Part shown: piece by piece, positions 1 through 8,391 of the stretch
How the letters are laid out: every line of letters starts with the position of its first letter
Numbering within the stretch: the first letter of the stretch is position 1
Origin: Micromonospora saelicesensis
GTDB lineage: Bacteria > Actinomycetota > Actinomycetes > Mycobacteriales > Micromonosporaceae
Direction of reading: 5' to 3'
DNA: 64,000 nucleotides
Assembly: GCF_900091575.1 (NCBI RefSeq)
Contig: NZ_FMCR01000002.1
Location: forward strand, 1 to 64,000
Translations under genes and position numbers: made by a program
Notes under the pieces: generated by a model
Seen by the model: only the letters and a program-made list of their open reading frames with translations
The model's database searches: none
What the model was told of the DNA's origin: nothing

Positions 1-1835
1 AGTCGGCGGCGAATCGCGGTGGCTTCTTCGATCGCGGCTAGGCCCTCATCACGCCGACCCAACGCACCCAACCGGACCGATAGGTTGTTTAGCTCGCCTG
101 CGTACCGATTCAGAACCCGAGGATCACTCTCCGCCGCGTTGGGCGTAGTGACCGCTACGAGCCGCTGTGACACAGCGACCGCAATAGCGGTCCGGGTGGT
201 CGCAAATCCCAACTGACGCAGTAGCGAATCCAGCTCCATCATCCGCTCGATGGTCAACCCTGGCTCTCCGCCGCTGCTCGTCACCGCGCTGATGATCTCC
301 GCGTCGAAACCGGCCGGATCCACTACCACCAAGGCGGGCACAAAACCAGTCGGGAATCGGCTTACCAGCGCCGCGAGCCCATCGCGTACCAACGCCAGAG
401 AATCCCGCCGCAAGCCAGCGGAGTCCGGCGTTGACAAACAACGATGTAGAACGATGGTCGCATGTCCTGCGGCCCGCCCATCTTCTGTACCGCACAGCGC
501 CGCCAGGTCATCGACCCACTGCCCCCGGCTGGCCGACGCGCCAGCGAGATCAAGCAGGTGAACATCAGCCAACCGGTCAGGCGTCGGTGCCTGCCACACC
601 CGCTCCCTCGACCCGTCCGGATACAACCGGCACAACACGCGCATCAGACGCGACCGGTCGCTCACGCCATCGAGCGCACGTACCCGGGCTACAACCTCGA
701 CGGCCTCTGCCTCCGTGGCCGGGGCCGTCAACGTCACAGCGGCCAGCGCCCACGCCTGCCCTGTCTCATCCAGCCGCAGACCCGACGCGCGCAACGCCGC
801 GGACACCTGGCGCTGCTCATGCCGCAACACCCCCGCCAACGCGTCCCGGTCACCCGGATCACCACGACGCGGCCCCTCAGCGGCATCCAACACCGCCAGC
901 AACGCGGTGGCATACAGGTCCAACGTGGTCGGAAACCGCTGCCCGGGCCGCATCACCGGTGCCACACCTGCAGATACTCCGAACCCATGCTGCCGGGCGC
1001 GCTCGGTGAAACGATCGATCGCCTGTGTCCACACCTGCCGCACGCGGTCGGCATCCCAGCCGACCGACAACGCACCCAGCCGCAGCGGTGTCGGATGCAC
1101 CCAGTCATGCAACGGATGATCCACCGCCAGCTCGCGGAACCAATCCGCGTCTGTGCGGGCCAGCAACAACAACCGCACCCACTCCGCCGCACCCGCCTCC
1201 GCGATGGTGTCCAACAACTCCGCCACCACCGGGCCGACGTTCTCCGCGTAATCAACCACCAACAGCATCGGCGCCTGTAGCCGGGCCGCTGCCCGTACCG
1301 CAGCCGTGATCTCTGGGACCCGATGCAACTCCCTCCGAGCACGTTGTCCCGCTGTTCCGCCGTCAGCCAGGTCCCCCAATCGAACCGCCCGCCAGTTCGG
1401 CGATGGCAACCGCACCAACCCGGCCAACCAGCCCTGCGTCCGCAACCGCTCACACACCCGCCCCGCCAGGTGCGTCTTGCCCTGCCCACCCGTCCCACAG
1501 ACCAACCGCACCAACGGGCCCTGACCCGACAAGCACCAGTCCACCAGCACGTCAACCTCACGACGTGGCTCGGACCCGATCACCCCGGCATCTGGGCGCA
1601 ACCACGAACCCACCAACACCGAGTTCACTTCAAGCGCGGGACCGAACAGCAGCCGTTCAGCCACAGCGAGGCTGGACGGAATGGGAACCTCGGCAACCTG
1701 CTGCCCACCGACGTGAAGCACCACACTGTGATCCCCGGTTACCACAACGCTGTTGACCGCCGATCCCACCGACCGGTCGCCGGACACCTCAACGTTGCCC
1801 CGCAACGCCGGACCCGGATTGACGGCCCCAGTCAC
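1..1835 (-). CDS. STAND-type NTPase with TPR C-terminus (3' end outside window)
   Basis: Translating the minus strand by hand from a GTG at 1835 gives an open frame to the window edge, 611 codons with no stop. Residues about 8-40 carry short G-D-hydrophobic repeats (VVVTGDHSVVLHVGG), typical of the linker before the NTPase in actinobacterial STAND proteins. A Walker A motif GTGGQGKT lies at residues 114-121, a Walker B MLLVVDYAE with Asp at about 195, and a sensor-like RLLLLAR shortly after. The last visible residues (LGRRDEGLAAIEEATAIRRRL) match the TPR consensus of this family. The GTG overlaps the stop of the upstream membrane-protein gene (GTGA), so the two are translationally coupled. 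By family knowledge such proteins are signal-sensing ATPases in regulation or defence; the specific role here is unknown. The start is chosen from the overlap. Confidence 0.85.
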   Translation of the reverse strand, partial: MTGAVNPGPALRGNVEVSGDRSVGSAVNSVVVTGDHSVVLHVGGQQVAEVPIPSSLAVAERLLFGPALEVNSVLVGSWLRPDAGVIGSEPRREVDVLVDWCLSGQGPLVRLVCGTGGQGKTHLAGRVCERLRTQGWLAGLVRLPSPNWRAVRLGDLADGGTAGQRARRELHRVPEITAAVRAAARLQAPMLLVVDYAENVGPVVAELLDTIAEAGAAEWVRLLLLARTDADWFRELAVDHPLHDWVHPTPLRLGALSVGWDADRVRQVWTQAIDRFTERARQHGFGVSAGVAPVMRPGQRFPTTLDLYATALLAVLDAAEGPRRGDPGDRDALAGVLRHEQRQVSAALRASGLRLDETGQAWALAAVTLTAPATEAEAVEVVARVRALDGVSDRSRLMRVLCRLYPDGSRERVWQAPTPDRLADVHLLDLAGASASRGQWVDDLAALCGTEDGRAAGHATIVLHRCLSTPDSAGLRRDSLALVRDGLAALVSRFPTGFVPALVVVDPAGFDAEIISAVTSSGGEPGLTIERMMELDSLLRQLGFATTRTAIAVAVSQRLVAVTTPNAAESDPRVLNRYAGELNNLSVRLGALGRRDEGLAAIEEATAIRRR

Positions 1836-2173
1836 CTGCGACGCTCTCGTGGCGGCCCCGCCACGCCGTCATCGGCTTTTTCGAGGAGCGGCGCCACGAC
1901 GTTGCTGTCGCCAGTCACAACCGTGCCCCCGGTAACCGTCCCGACCGAACGATCTCCGGTCACCGTCACCGAGGGCGGTGACTCACCTTGCTGCCCTGAA
2001 GGGCCACGATCCAACAAGGCCAATCCGAGCTGCACCCCGATCAAGAGCACAACCAGCGCAGAGAGAGCGATCCCCCACGGCCACGCCCACCCGCTCGAAA
2101 AGGCATTCGTCACGACCCCGAGAGCCGCTGCCACCACGACCGACAGCGCACTCAACACAACCCGCAGCCGCAT
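1832..2173 (-). CDS. Small membrane protein coupled to the STAND NTPase
   Basis: A 113-residue protein with two hydrophobic segments near the N-terminus (about residues 3-22 and 29-50) and a polar tail carrying the same T-G-D-x-S-V beta-type repeats (VTVTGDRSVG, GGTVVTGDSNVV) seen at the start of the next gene. The ATG at 2173 has a strong purine-rich ribosome site (GGGAGGGGAG) just upstream; a longer start at 2257 is possible but has no such site. The stop overlaps the GTG of the STAND NTPase. Since repeat and NTPase domains are usually joined in one chain, this looks like a membrane sensor half split from its ATPase half. The split is clean, with an overlapping GTGA, and does not look like an obvious sequencing error. 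Confidence 0.7.
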   Translation of the reverse strand: MRLRVVLSALSVVVAAALGVVTNAFSSGWAWPWGIALSALVVLLIGVQLGLALLDRGPSGQQGESPPSVTVTGDRSVGTVTGGTVVTGDSNVVAPLLEKADDGVAGPPRERRR

Positions 2174-2431
2174 CGAACTCCCCTCCCGACAACACGCCGC
2201 TACACCCAACCACCCATCGTCAATACACAACCCACCGAGACAAACACCCGACACCACGAGTCAGGGCTTCCTACCGCGCTCGCGGGTCACCCTGCGGCTG
2301 TCCTCGGGCGCCCGCAGCGCGCCATCCGAAGGTCGGCAGGTCATCGGCGAAGGGCCGAGCCGCGCGCGTCAGCCGCCCGCACCGAGGGCGAGGTCGTCCT
2401 TTGCGTCAGGAGTGCGTAGGGTCCTGGAGCC

Positions 2432-3259
2432 ATGAAGGCACTGATCTCGGTGGACCTGGAAGGCATCTCGGGGATCGTGCATCCCACCGAGACGAATCCG
2501 GATCGGTACGACTACGAGCGGGGCCGGGCGTTGATGACGGCCGAGGCTAATGCGGTGATCGCCGGGGTCCTCGATGCCGAACCCGACGCGGTGGTGTGGG
2601 TCGCCGACGCACACGGAACGTTTCGGAACATCGTGCCGGAGGACCTCGACCGGCGTGCTCACCTCGTGCGCGGTAAACCCCGCCCGCTGGGCATGCTGGC
2701 GGGGCTGGACGAGCAGACGGATGCCGTTCTGCTGATCGGCTATCACGCTCGGGCCGGTGCCGGGCCCGCCGTGCTGGCCCACACGATAAGTGACGCCGTC
2801 CTCGACGTGCGGGTGGCCGGCCGGTCGTTGGGCGAGATCGGCCTCAACGTCGCCATGGCGGGGCACCTGGACGCGCCCGTCGTCCTGCTCAGCGGGGACG
2901 ACACCGCCTGCGCGGAATTCAGTGAGCTGGTGCCCTCGGCGGTCACCGTCGCCGTCAAGCAGACCCTGGGTCAGGCCGCCGCGGTGGCAGTGCATCCGCA
3001 GGAGGCCCGGGAGCGGCTACGCCACGCTGCCGCCGACGCGATCGCCCGGCGCGCCTCGATTTTGCCGGCGAAGATGGCCGGGCCGTTGGACGTCGAGGTC
3101 GACCTGTACGGCCCGTACATGGTCGACCTCGCAGTCCTGGTGCCGGGCGTGACCCGAGTCGGCGGCGGCCGGACGGTCGCCTTCCACGCCGTCGACGTCG
3201 CCGAGGCGTACCGGCTGGTTCAGCTGCTGGTCCAACTCGCCAGCATCAAACCCGGCTAG
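2432..3259 (+). CDS. dppA: D-aminopeptidase, DppA family (peptidase M55)
   Basis: The 275-residue protein starts MKALISVDLEGISG and carries the M55 zinc ligands at nearly the same places as Bacillus DppA: Asp8, Glu10, His61 (DAHGTF), His105 (GYHARAG) and Glu135, with the catalytic-type His at 117 (LAHTIS). The family hydrolyses D-amino-acid dipeptides such as D-Ala-D-Ala, in the cytoplasm as a ring-shaped decamer. Length is normal for the family. The ATG has a GGAG site eight bases upstream. The gene stands alone, divergent from the membrane-protein/STAND pair and convergent with a secreted serine hydrolase of the penicillin-binding fold. Both neighbours of the convergent pair could act on peptidoglycan-derived peptides, but that link is inference. 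Confidence 0.88.
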   Translation: MKALISVDLEGISGIVHPTETNPDRYDYERGRALMTAEANAVIAGVLDAEPDAVVWVADAHGTFRNIVPEDLDRRAHLVRGKPRPLGMLAGLDEQTDAVLLIGYHARAGAGPAVLAHTISDAVLDVRVAGRSLGEIGLNVAMAGHLDAPVVLLSGDDTACAEFSELVPSAVTVAVKQTLGQAAAVAVHPQEARERLRHAAADAIARRASILPAKMAGPLDVEVDLYGPYMVDLAVLVPGVTRVGGGRTVAFHAVDVAEAYRLVQLLVQLASIKPG

Positions 3260-3320
3260 CTGGTGTCCTCGAAGAGGCCTGGTGTTGCGTGGGTCGTCGC
3301 TACGAGTGTGAGGACACGGC

Positions 3321-4391
3321 CTAGCAGAAGGCGTTATCGACCAGGTCGTTGAGCAGGTCCTGGCGGTTCGCGGCCAGTTCGGGGTCCCCGGTGTTGGTGA
3401 AGATCGACACCGTCAACCGACGCCCGTCGTCGGTGAACGCCGGCTCCACCTGGTATCCGAAACCGGTGCCGCCGTGTCGCCAGTAGCCACCACCACAGGA
3501 CAGCGGGATCCAGAAGATGCCCAACCCGTACCCGGAACCGGCAGGGGAATCCGCCGTCGCGACCAGCGTGCGCATCTGCGCCTGCTGCGCCGGCCGCAGC
3601 AGGCGGCCTCCGGCCAGGGCGGCCAGGAACCGGTTGAGGTCGGACGCCGTGCTGGTCATCGATCCGTCCGCGCCGCTGTCCAACCCGCGGATCGCGATCG
3701 TCGTGTCCACCAGCGGACCACCTCGGGTGAACTGCATGTAGTTCGTGGCGTGCGGCGCGGGAAGGTCGCGCAAGAATCCGGTGCGGGTGCGCCGCAGGCC
3801 CAGCGGCCCCGTGATGCGGGCGTCCACCTCGCGTTCCCAACTCCGCCCGGTGACCGCCTCGATCAGCATGCCGGCGAGGACGTAGTTGGTGTTCGAGTAC
3901 GACCAGGTGGTGCCGCCTTGCGGGTGGCCCACGGCGATCGCCACGAGCTGCTCGGGCGCGTACGGCCTGTCCCGCTCCCGCCGGTAGGACTCGGGCGTGG
4001 CGTAGTTCCAGATCAGGTCGGACGAGTAGTCGTACAGCCCACTGGTGTGCTGCAAGAGCTGCCGCACCGAGATCGGCCGACCGGCCACCGCACCCGGCAG
4101 CCACGTGTCGACCTGATCGTCCAGCGTGAGCCTCCCTTCGCCGACGAGTTGCAGCACCACGACCGCGGTGAACGTCTTGGTGGTACTCCCGATCCGGAGG
4201 TTTGGGTCGTGCGCAACGTCCCGGCCGGAGCGGACAACCTGCGCGCCCGTCCTGGACTCCAGGCGGGCCAGGACACCTGTCACACCACTCGTCCGCAGCG
4301 CCTCGACGTCACGCCGGAGGTCACTCGGTGTCGTGGTGGCACCCGTCGCCACCAGCAACGTCACTGCCGCTGCCACAGCAAGAGTCCGCAT
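3321..4391 (-). CDS. Secreted serine hydrolase, beta-lactamase / D,D-carboxypeptidase fold
   Basis: A 356-residue protein with an N-terminal export signal (MRTLAVAAAVTLLVATGA) followed by a class C beta-lactamase-like domain. The SxxK motif is STTK at about residues 69-72, the YxN motif is YSN at about 165-167, and the third motif is HGG near residue 310 (RHGGTGFGYQ). This arrangement fits D-alanyl-D-alanine carboxypeptidases or esterases of the serine beta-lactamase superfamily, acting outside the membrane. The second Met (4391) is preferred over 4400 because GGAG sits just before it. The gene is convergent with dppA, with about 60 bases between that contain a weak gtgtcctc/gaggacac inverted repeat. 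Confidence 0.87.
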   Translation of the reverse strand: MRTLAVAAAVTLLVATGATTTPSDLRRDVEALRTSGVTGVLARLESRTGAQVVRSGRDVAHDPNLRIGSTTKTFTAVVVLQLVGEGRLTLDDQVDTWLPGAVAGRPISVRQLLQHTSGLYDYSSDLIWNYATPESYRRERDRPYAPEQLVAIAVGHPQGGTTWSYSNTNYVLAGMLIEAVTGRSWEREVDARITGPLGLRRTRTGFLRDLPAPHATNYMQFTRGGPLVDTTIAIRGLDSGADGSMTSTASDLNRFLAALAGGRLLRPAQQAQMRTLVATADSPAGSGYGLGIFWIPLSCGGGYWRHGGTGFGYQVEPAFTDDGRRLTVSIFTNTGDPELAANRQDLLNDLVDNAFC

Positions 4392-4765
4392 GGGCTCCAC
4401 TATGGTCGTCGGCCCGGGGGGCCATCACTCCGGAAAGCCCCCCGGTGGTGCTCCGGCTAACCCCACCGCCGCGGGTCCGTACCGCTTCGACCGGCCGGGG
4501 CACCGGTGAGCGCGACGCCATCGGCCGTCCGGCTGGGGCCGAGCGACGGTTGTACGAGGGGTCATACCTCGGTGACGCTCTGCCAAATCGCCCGCCCGAT
4601 CCTGTCCGCCGAACGGGCTGTCGGCAATCCGGCTGGCCGCTGCTTTTGATCCATCCATTCGCATCTAGCAATGGCCTTGTGGGCGTCGTATGGTTCCCCG
4701 CAGCACCCCGACAAGCGTACGTGATGGGCGGATTCGCCCTCTTTCATGCTGGGCGGTGAACGGCA
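4392..4765. other. Divergent promoter region, no gene seen
   Basis: These 374 bases separate the serine hydrolase (leftward) from the first adenylating gene (rightward). Frames across it are shadows with poor codon use. It is somewhat less GC-rich around 4640-4700, where a promoter for the biosynthetic cluster would be expected, but I see no clear -35/-10 pair or operator palindrome. Confidence 0.5.
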
Positions 4766-6154
4766 GTGACGGCAGAAGATCCTACGGCGACCGACCCCGG
4801 CTGGGTGGACGAAGTCCTTTTCGCCGGCCACCCGACCGACATTTGTCTCCGTCTGCCCGAACCCGTCGACCGGGCCACCCTGCACCGGCTGGTGACCGAC
4901 GCACAGGACCGGTTGACCACCGCCGGACTGCGCCCCGGTGGCGCTGCCGCGCTGCGGTTGCCACCGTCGCTGGCGTACGTGGTGAACCTGCTTGCCACCT
5001 GGCGCGCCGGAGGGCAGGCGATCCTGCTCGACCACCGGCTCACCGACCACGAGGTGGACCGGGCGCTGGCCCGGTTGACCCCGCAGGTGGTGGTCGCTCC
5101 GGTGCGGACCGGTGGCGGAGCGCTGAAGATCTTCGTCGACGTCACCGAGGGCGTCACCCGCTACGCCGACCGCCCGGCGGTCAGCCGCCACGCCGTGATC
5201 CAGCTCAGCTCCGGCTCCACCGGCCCGTCCAAGGTGATCGGCCGCACCGCTGCCGACCTGGTCGCCGAGGTGCACCGCTACACCCGGATCGACGGGGTGG
5301 CGCTGCCCGGCGAGCGGATCATCCTGCTGCCCTCGATGGTGCACGTGCTCGGCCTTGTCGGCGGCCTGCTCTACGGGCTGCACGCCGGGGTCGAGCTGGT
5401 GCCGCCGGAGCGGCTCAGCGGCGACGCCGTGCTGGCCGCGATCGGCGCCGGCACCACGCCGGCCACCGTGCTCGGTGTGCCGTTCCACATCGGACTGCTC
5501 GCCTCCACCCGCCCGAACGGTCCGCTGCCGCAGCTGCGGCGGATGACCACAGGGGGCGAGCTGGTGCCGGCCGCCGTCGCCCGGGCGTTCACCGATCGGT
5601 ACGGGGTGCCGCTGGGCAACATGTATGGGATGACCGAGGTCGGGGTGATCGGCACCGATCTGTACGGGTCGCACCGGCCGTCGATCGCCCCCGCGCCCGG
5701 GATCGAGGTCCGCGAGTCCGGCGGTGAGCTGTGGGTGTCCTGCCCGGCGTCGCCGTACGTCGGCCTGAGCGACCCGACCCGCTGGTCCGACGGCTGGCTG
5801 CGCACCCGCGACGCCGGCAGCGTCGATCAGGACACCGGCCTGGTCACGGTGCGCGGTCGACTCGACTCGCAGGTCTCCGTCGGCGGGATGAAGGTCGACC
5901 TGACCGAGGTGGAGGCCACCGTCGCCGAGCTGACCGGGGTTGCCGCCGCGGTGGTGGTCTGGGACGACGGCATCACCGCGTACGTCCAACCCGACGGCCC
6001 GCTGTCGGAGGAGACGCTGGACAAGCTCCTCGCCGAGCGGCTGGCCGGCTACAAACGGCCCCGGGCGCTGCACCTGCTCGATCAGTTGCCCCGTACCACC
6101 ACCGGCAAGCTGGTCCGCTCGACCGACGCGCTGCGCTCGGCGGTCACCTCGTGA
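4766..6154 (+). CDS. AMP-dependent acyl/aminoacyl ligase (ANL superfamily), BGC
   Basis: A 462-residue adenylate-forming enzyme. The phosphate-binding loop is SSGSTGPSK at about residue 150, the A5-type motif MYGMTEVG near residue 290, the A7-type aspartate in GWLRTRDAG, and the A10 lysine in TTGKLVR near the C-terminus, so all core motifs are present. It is shorter than most fatty-acyl-CoA synthetases at the N-terminus. The next genes include a phosphopantetheinyl transferase and two carrier proteins, so it probably activates a carboxylic acid as acyl-AMP and loads it on a discrete carrier protein. The substrate cannot be read from the sequence. Translation starts at GTG 4766. The 3' end overlaps the convergent transferase gene by 73 bases. 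Confidence 0.85.
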   Translation: MTAEDPTATDPGWVDEVLFAGHPTDICLRLPEPVDRATLHRLVTDAQDRLTTAGLRPGGAAALRLPPSLAYVVNLLATWRAGGQAILLDHRLTDHEVDRALARLTPQVVVAPVRTGGGALKIFVDVTEGVTRYADRPAVSRHAVIQLSSGSTGPSKVIGRTAADLVAEVHRYTRIDGVALPGERIILLPSMVHVLGLVGGLLYGLHAGVELVPPERLSGDAVLAAIGAGTTPATVLGVPFHIGLLASTRPNGPLPQLRRMTTGGELVPAAVARAFTDRYGVPLGNMYGMTEVGVIGTDLYGSHRPSIAPAPGIEVRESGGELWVSCPASPYVGLSDPTRWSDGWLRTRDAGSVDQDTGLVTVRGRLDSQVSVGGMKVDLTEVEATVAELTGVAAAVVVWDDGITAYVQPDGPLSEETLDKLLAERLAGYKRPRALHLLDQLPRTTTGKLVRSTDALRSAVTS

Positions 6155-6768
6155 CCGGGCCGCTGCACCACCTCGACGTCGACCTGCGCGCTCGCCTGCA
6201 CGGCGACCGCCAGGACGAGGCCCCCGCCCAGCCGCGGGTGACCGACCCGCAAAAGTTCGTCGCCGGGCAGCGGCCGCAACGGCAGCCCCGGCGTCGGCAT
6301 CAACCGGCGCAGCCCACCGTCGCGCAACCCCCGCCCGAGCGCCTTACCGACCGCCTCCTTGGCGGTCCACAGCCGCAGGAAGTCCACCGTCCGGCCGGCC
6401 TCGGGCCGATCGCGCAACCAGGCCAGCTCGGCGGGAGGGAACCAGCGGTGGGCCAGCGCGAGCGCCGGCAGCGGGCGGATCCGCTCCACGTCCACCCCGA
6501 CCGCGCCGGCCCGACGGGCGGCGACCGCCACCAGCCCGGCGGTGCGGCTGACGCTGACCGCCACCTCGACCGACCCGGTCACCTCGTCGACCCGCACGAC
6601 CGGCCGTCCCTCGCGGTCGTGCGTCAGCACCACAGCGGTCTCAGTACGACCGAGCAGCAGAGCACCCGCCCGCCGCAGCAGCACAGCGGCCGGATCCGGC
6701 TGACCGCCGGTGTCCCGGCCGACCCACACGTAGGCGGTGTCCCGACCGGACACCGTCAACTGAGCCAC
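6082..6768 (-). CDS. 4'-phosphopantetheinyl transferase, Sfp type
   Basis: The 228-residue protein has the two hallmark motifs of Sfp-type transferases, GVDVE at residues 91-95 and WTAKEAVGKALG at 134-145. It transfers phosphopantetheine from CoA to the serine of carrier proteins. It lies between an adenylating enzyme and two carrier-protein genes, so it very likely activates those carriers (Ser38 and Ser33). It is transcribed against the rest of the operon, and its C-terminal codons overlap the end of the adenylating gene tail to tail. Its ATG lies only 15 bases from the first carrier-protein ATG, so the two promoters must overlap. In the usual SxSH element the His appears as Arg (SVSRT), which some functional homologues tolerate. 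Confidence 0.9.
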   Translation of the reverse strand: MAQLTVSGRDTAYVWVGRDTGGQPDPAAVLLRRAGALLLGRTETAVVLTHDREGRPVVRVDEVTGSVEVAVSVSRTAGLVAVAARRAGAVGVDVERIRPLPALALAHRWFPPAELAWLRDRPEAGRTVDFLRLWTAKEAVGKALGRGLRDGGLRRLMPTPGLPLRPLPGDELLRVGHPRLGGGLVLAVAVQASAQVDVEVVQRPGHEVTAERSASVERTSLPVVVRGN

Positions 6769-6783
6769 GCAGAGAGGGTATCC

Positions 6784-7050
6784 ATGAGAGCCGAGGTCCG
6801 CGCCTTTGTCGTCGAGCAGCTCGCCGACATGAACTACGACGTCGAGGGGCTCGACGACGACACCACGCTCGGCCCTTCCGGCGTCGACCTGGAGTCGCTC
6901 GCTCTGGCCGACCTGTCCGTGCGGGTCGAGGACCGGTACGGCGTGACGTTCGCCGACGACGAGTCGGAGCAGTTGGCCCTCATGACGGTCGGCGAGTTCA
7001 CCACCATGGTCGCCAATCGCGTCACCGAGGCGACGAGCGACAAAGGCTGA
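6784..7050 (+). CDS. Acyl carrier protein 1, BGC
   Basis: An 88-residue acidic protein of carrier-protein size and pattern. The phosphopantetheine site is GVDLESLALADL with Ser38 as the attachment residue, and the third helix region (VEDRYGVTF) is typical. The ATG at 6784 is preceded by a GAGAGGG-like purine tract. It is the first gene of the long plus-strand operon, and its stop overlaps the next carrier-protein start by one base (TGATG). It probably carries a growing or activated acyl/aminoacyl group for the downstream ketosynthases. Confidence 0.88.
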   Translation: MRAEVRAFVVEQLADMNYDVEGLDDDTTLGPSGVDLESLALADLSVRVEDRYGVTFADDESEQLALMTVGEFTTMVANRVTEATSDKG

Positions 7051-7295
7051 TGAGCGGTCAGCCCGATCTGGGGCGAGCTGACCTGATGACCATGCTCGCC
7101 GAACTCACCGCGAAACCGGCTGCCGAGGTGTCCGACCGGATCGGCTCGATGGAGCTTGCCTGGCTGGTGCACCTCGTCGAGCAGCGCTACGAAAGTCGGC
7201 TCGACCTCACCGACGACGAACTGGCCGGCATCCGCACCGTCGACGACGCCCTGGTGGTGTTCCGGGCGTCGCTGACCGCCTCCGCAGATGGTTGA
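7050..7295 (+). CDS. Acyl carrier protein 2, BGC
   Basis: An 81-residue second carrier protein, dissimilar to the first. Its site is DRIGSMELAWLV with Ser33 as the likely phosphopantetheine attachment. Fusing of stop and start codons on both sides indicates tight coupling with carrier 1 and the following ketosynthase. Paired, divergent carrier proteins next to ketosynthases are known from aryl-polyene and related type II systems, where they hold different intermediates. That comparison is inference here. Confidence 0.82.
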   Translation: MSGQPDLGRADLMTMLAELTAKPAAEVSDRIGSMELAWLVHLVEQRYESRLDLTDDELAGIRTVDDALVVFRASLTASADG

Positions 7296-8391
7296 GGCGC
7301 GCGTCGCCCAGCTCACCGGTGTGCACGCGGTCAGCGCCCTCGGGCGGGGCGCCGACGCGCAGCTCGCCGGTGTGCTGGCCGGGGTGCCGGCGTTCGGACC
7401 GGTGGGCCGATTCGACACCGCCGCCCGCCGGGTAACCGTGGCGGCCACCCTGTCCGAGGTCGCTACGCTCACCGACGAGTTGGCCGTCGCGATCGACGCG
7501 GCCTGCCGGGCGGCCGGTCTGGACCGCGCGCAGCGCACCGGGTGCGCCCTGCTGCTCGCCGTGCACGGCGGCCCGGCCCCGGGTCCGGCGCCAGCCGTGC
7601 TCGCCGGTCAGCTCGCCGCCCGTTGTGGACTCTCGGGTCACACCCGGGTCTACACCAGCGCCTGCGTGTCGGCGAGCACGGCGGTGGCCGACGCCGCCGC
7701 CCGGATCAGCCGGGGTGATGTCGAGCGGGTGGTGGTCGCGGCCGGCTACCTGGTGGAGCCGGACCAGTTCGCGCTCTTCGACGCCGGTCGCGCCCTCGCG
7801 GTGGACGGGGCGGTCCGCCCGTTCAGTGCCGGCCGCCGGGGGTTGCTGCTGGGTGACGGCGTGGCGGCGGTGGTGCTGGAATCGAGCACCGTCCGACGGC
7901 GCGGTGTCGAGCCGGTGGCCACAGTGGTCGGCTGGGGGCGGGCCGGTGACGCGTTCCATCCCTGCCAGCCGGAGCCCGGCGGCAACGGGCTGGCCCGCGC
8001 GGTCGGCGGCGCGCTGCGCCGGGCCGGGCTGCCACCGGAGTCCGTCGGCTACGTCAACGCCAACGCCACCGGTACCGCGCAGAGCGACGCCGCCGAGGCC
8101 GCCGCGCTGCGTCGGGCCCTCGGTGCGCACGCCACCCGGGTCCCGGTCAGCTCCACGAAGTCGGTGCACGGGCACGCGCTGGAGGCGTCCGGGCTGCTCG
8201 AACTGGTGGTCACCGCGCTCGCGCTGCGCCACGGTGAACTGCCGGTCAACGCCGGCTGGCTGGGCCCCGACGACGCCTGCCCCCTGAACGTGGTGACAAA
8301 CGGTCCCCAGAAGACGGAAGCCACCCACGCCCTGACCCTCAACGCCGCCTTCGGCGGCGCCAACACCGCTCTCCTGGTCGGCGTCGGATGA
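7288..8391 (+). CDS. Beta-ketoacyl synthase-like protein with Asn in place of the first catalytic His
   Basis: A 367-residue thiolase-fold protein of the FabF/type II PKS class. The nucleophile is Cys126 (YTSACVSAS). The usual VNAHGTGT element reads VNANATGT, so the first catalytic His is Asn259 and the next Gly is Ala260. The Lys/His element STKSVHGHALEASG keeps Lys291 and His296. It is shorter than normal (about 410 residues), missing part of the N-terminal half. Chain-length factors usually lose the Cys; here the Cys stays and a His is lost, so it is not a standard chain-length factor. It could be an acyltransferase-like or starter-selecting enzyme, or a partner of the complete ketosynthase at 10600-11838. 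It overlaps the carrier-protein gene by eight bases. Confidence 0.85.
   Translation: MVEARVAQLTGVHAVSALGRGADAQLAGVLAGVPAFGPVGRFDTAARRVTVAATLSEVATLTDELAVAIDAACRAAGLDRAQRTGCALLLAVHGGPAPGPAPAVLAGQLAARCGLSGHTRVYTSACVSASTAVADAAARISRGDVERVVVAAGYLVEPDQFALFDAGRALAVDGAVRPFSAGRRGLLLGDGVAAVVLESSTVRRRGVEPVATVVGWGRAGDAFHPCQPEPGGNGLARAVGGALRRAGLPPESVGYVNANATGTAQSDAAEAAALRRALGAHATRVPVSSTKSVHGHALEASGLLELVVTALALRHGELPVNAGWLGPDDACPLNVVTNGPQKTEATHALTLNAAFGGANTALLVGVG

Noticed and set aside
1323..2435. Plus-strand frame over the STAND NTPase region
   Set aside because: Pro/Thr/Arg-rich composition without domains; the minus strand carries Walker A, Walker B and TPR.
3263..3316. Terminator between dppA and the serine hydrolase
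   Set aside because: The gtgtcctc/gaggacac arms are only eight bases with a 38-base loop, too weak to call.
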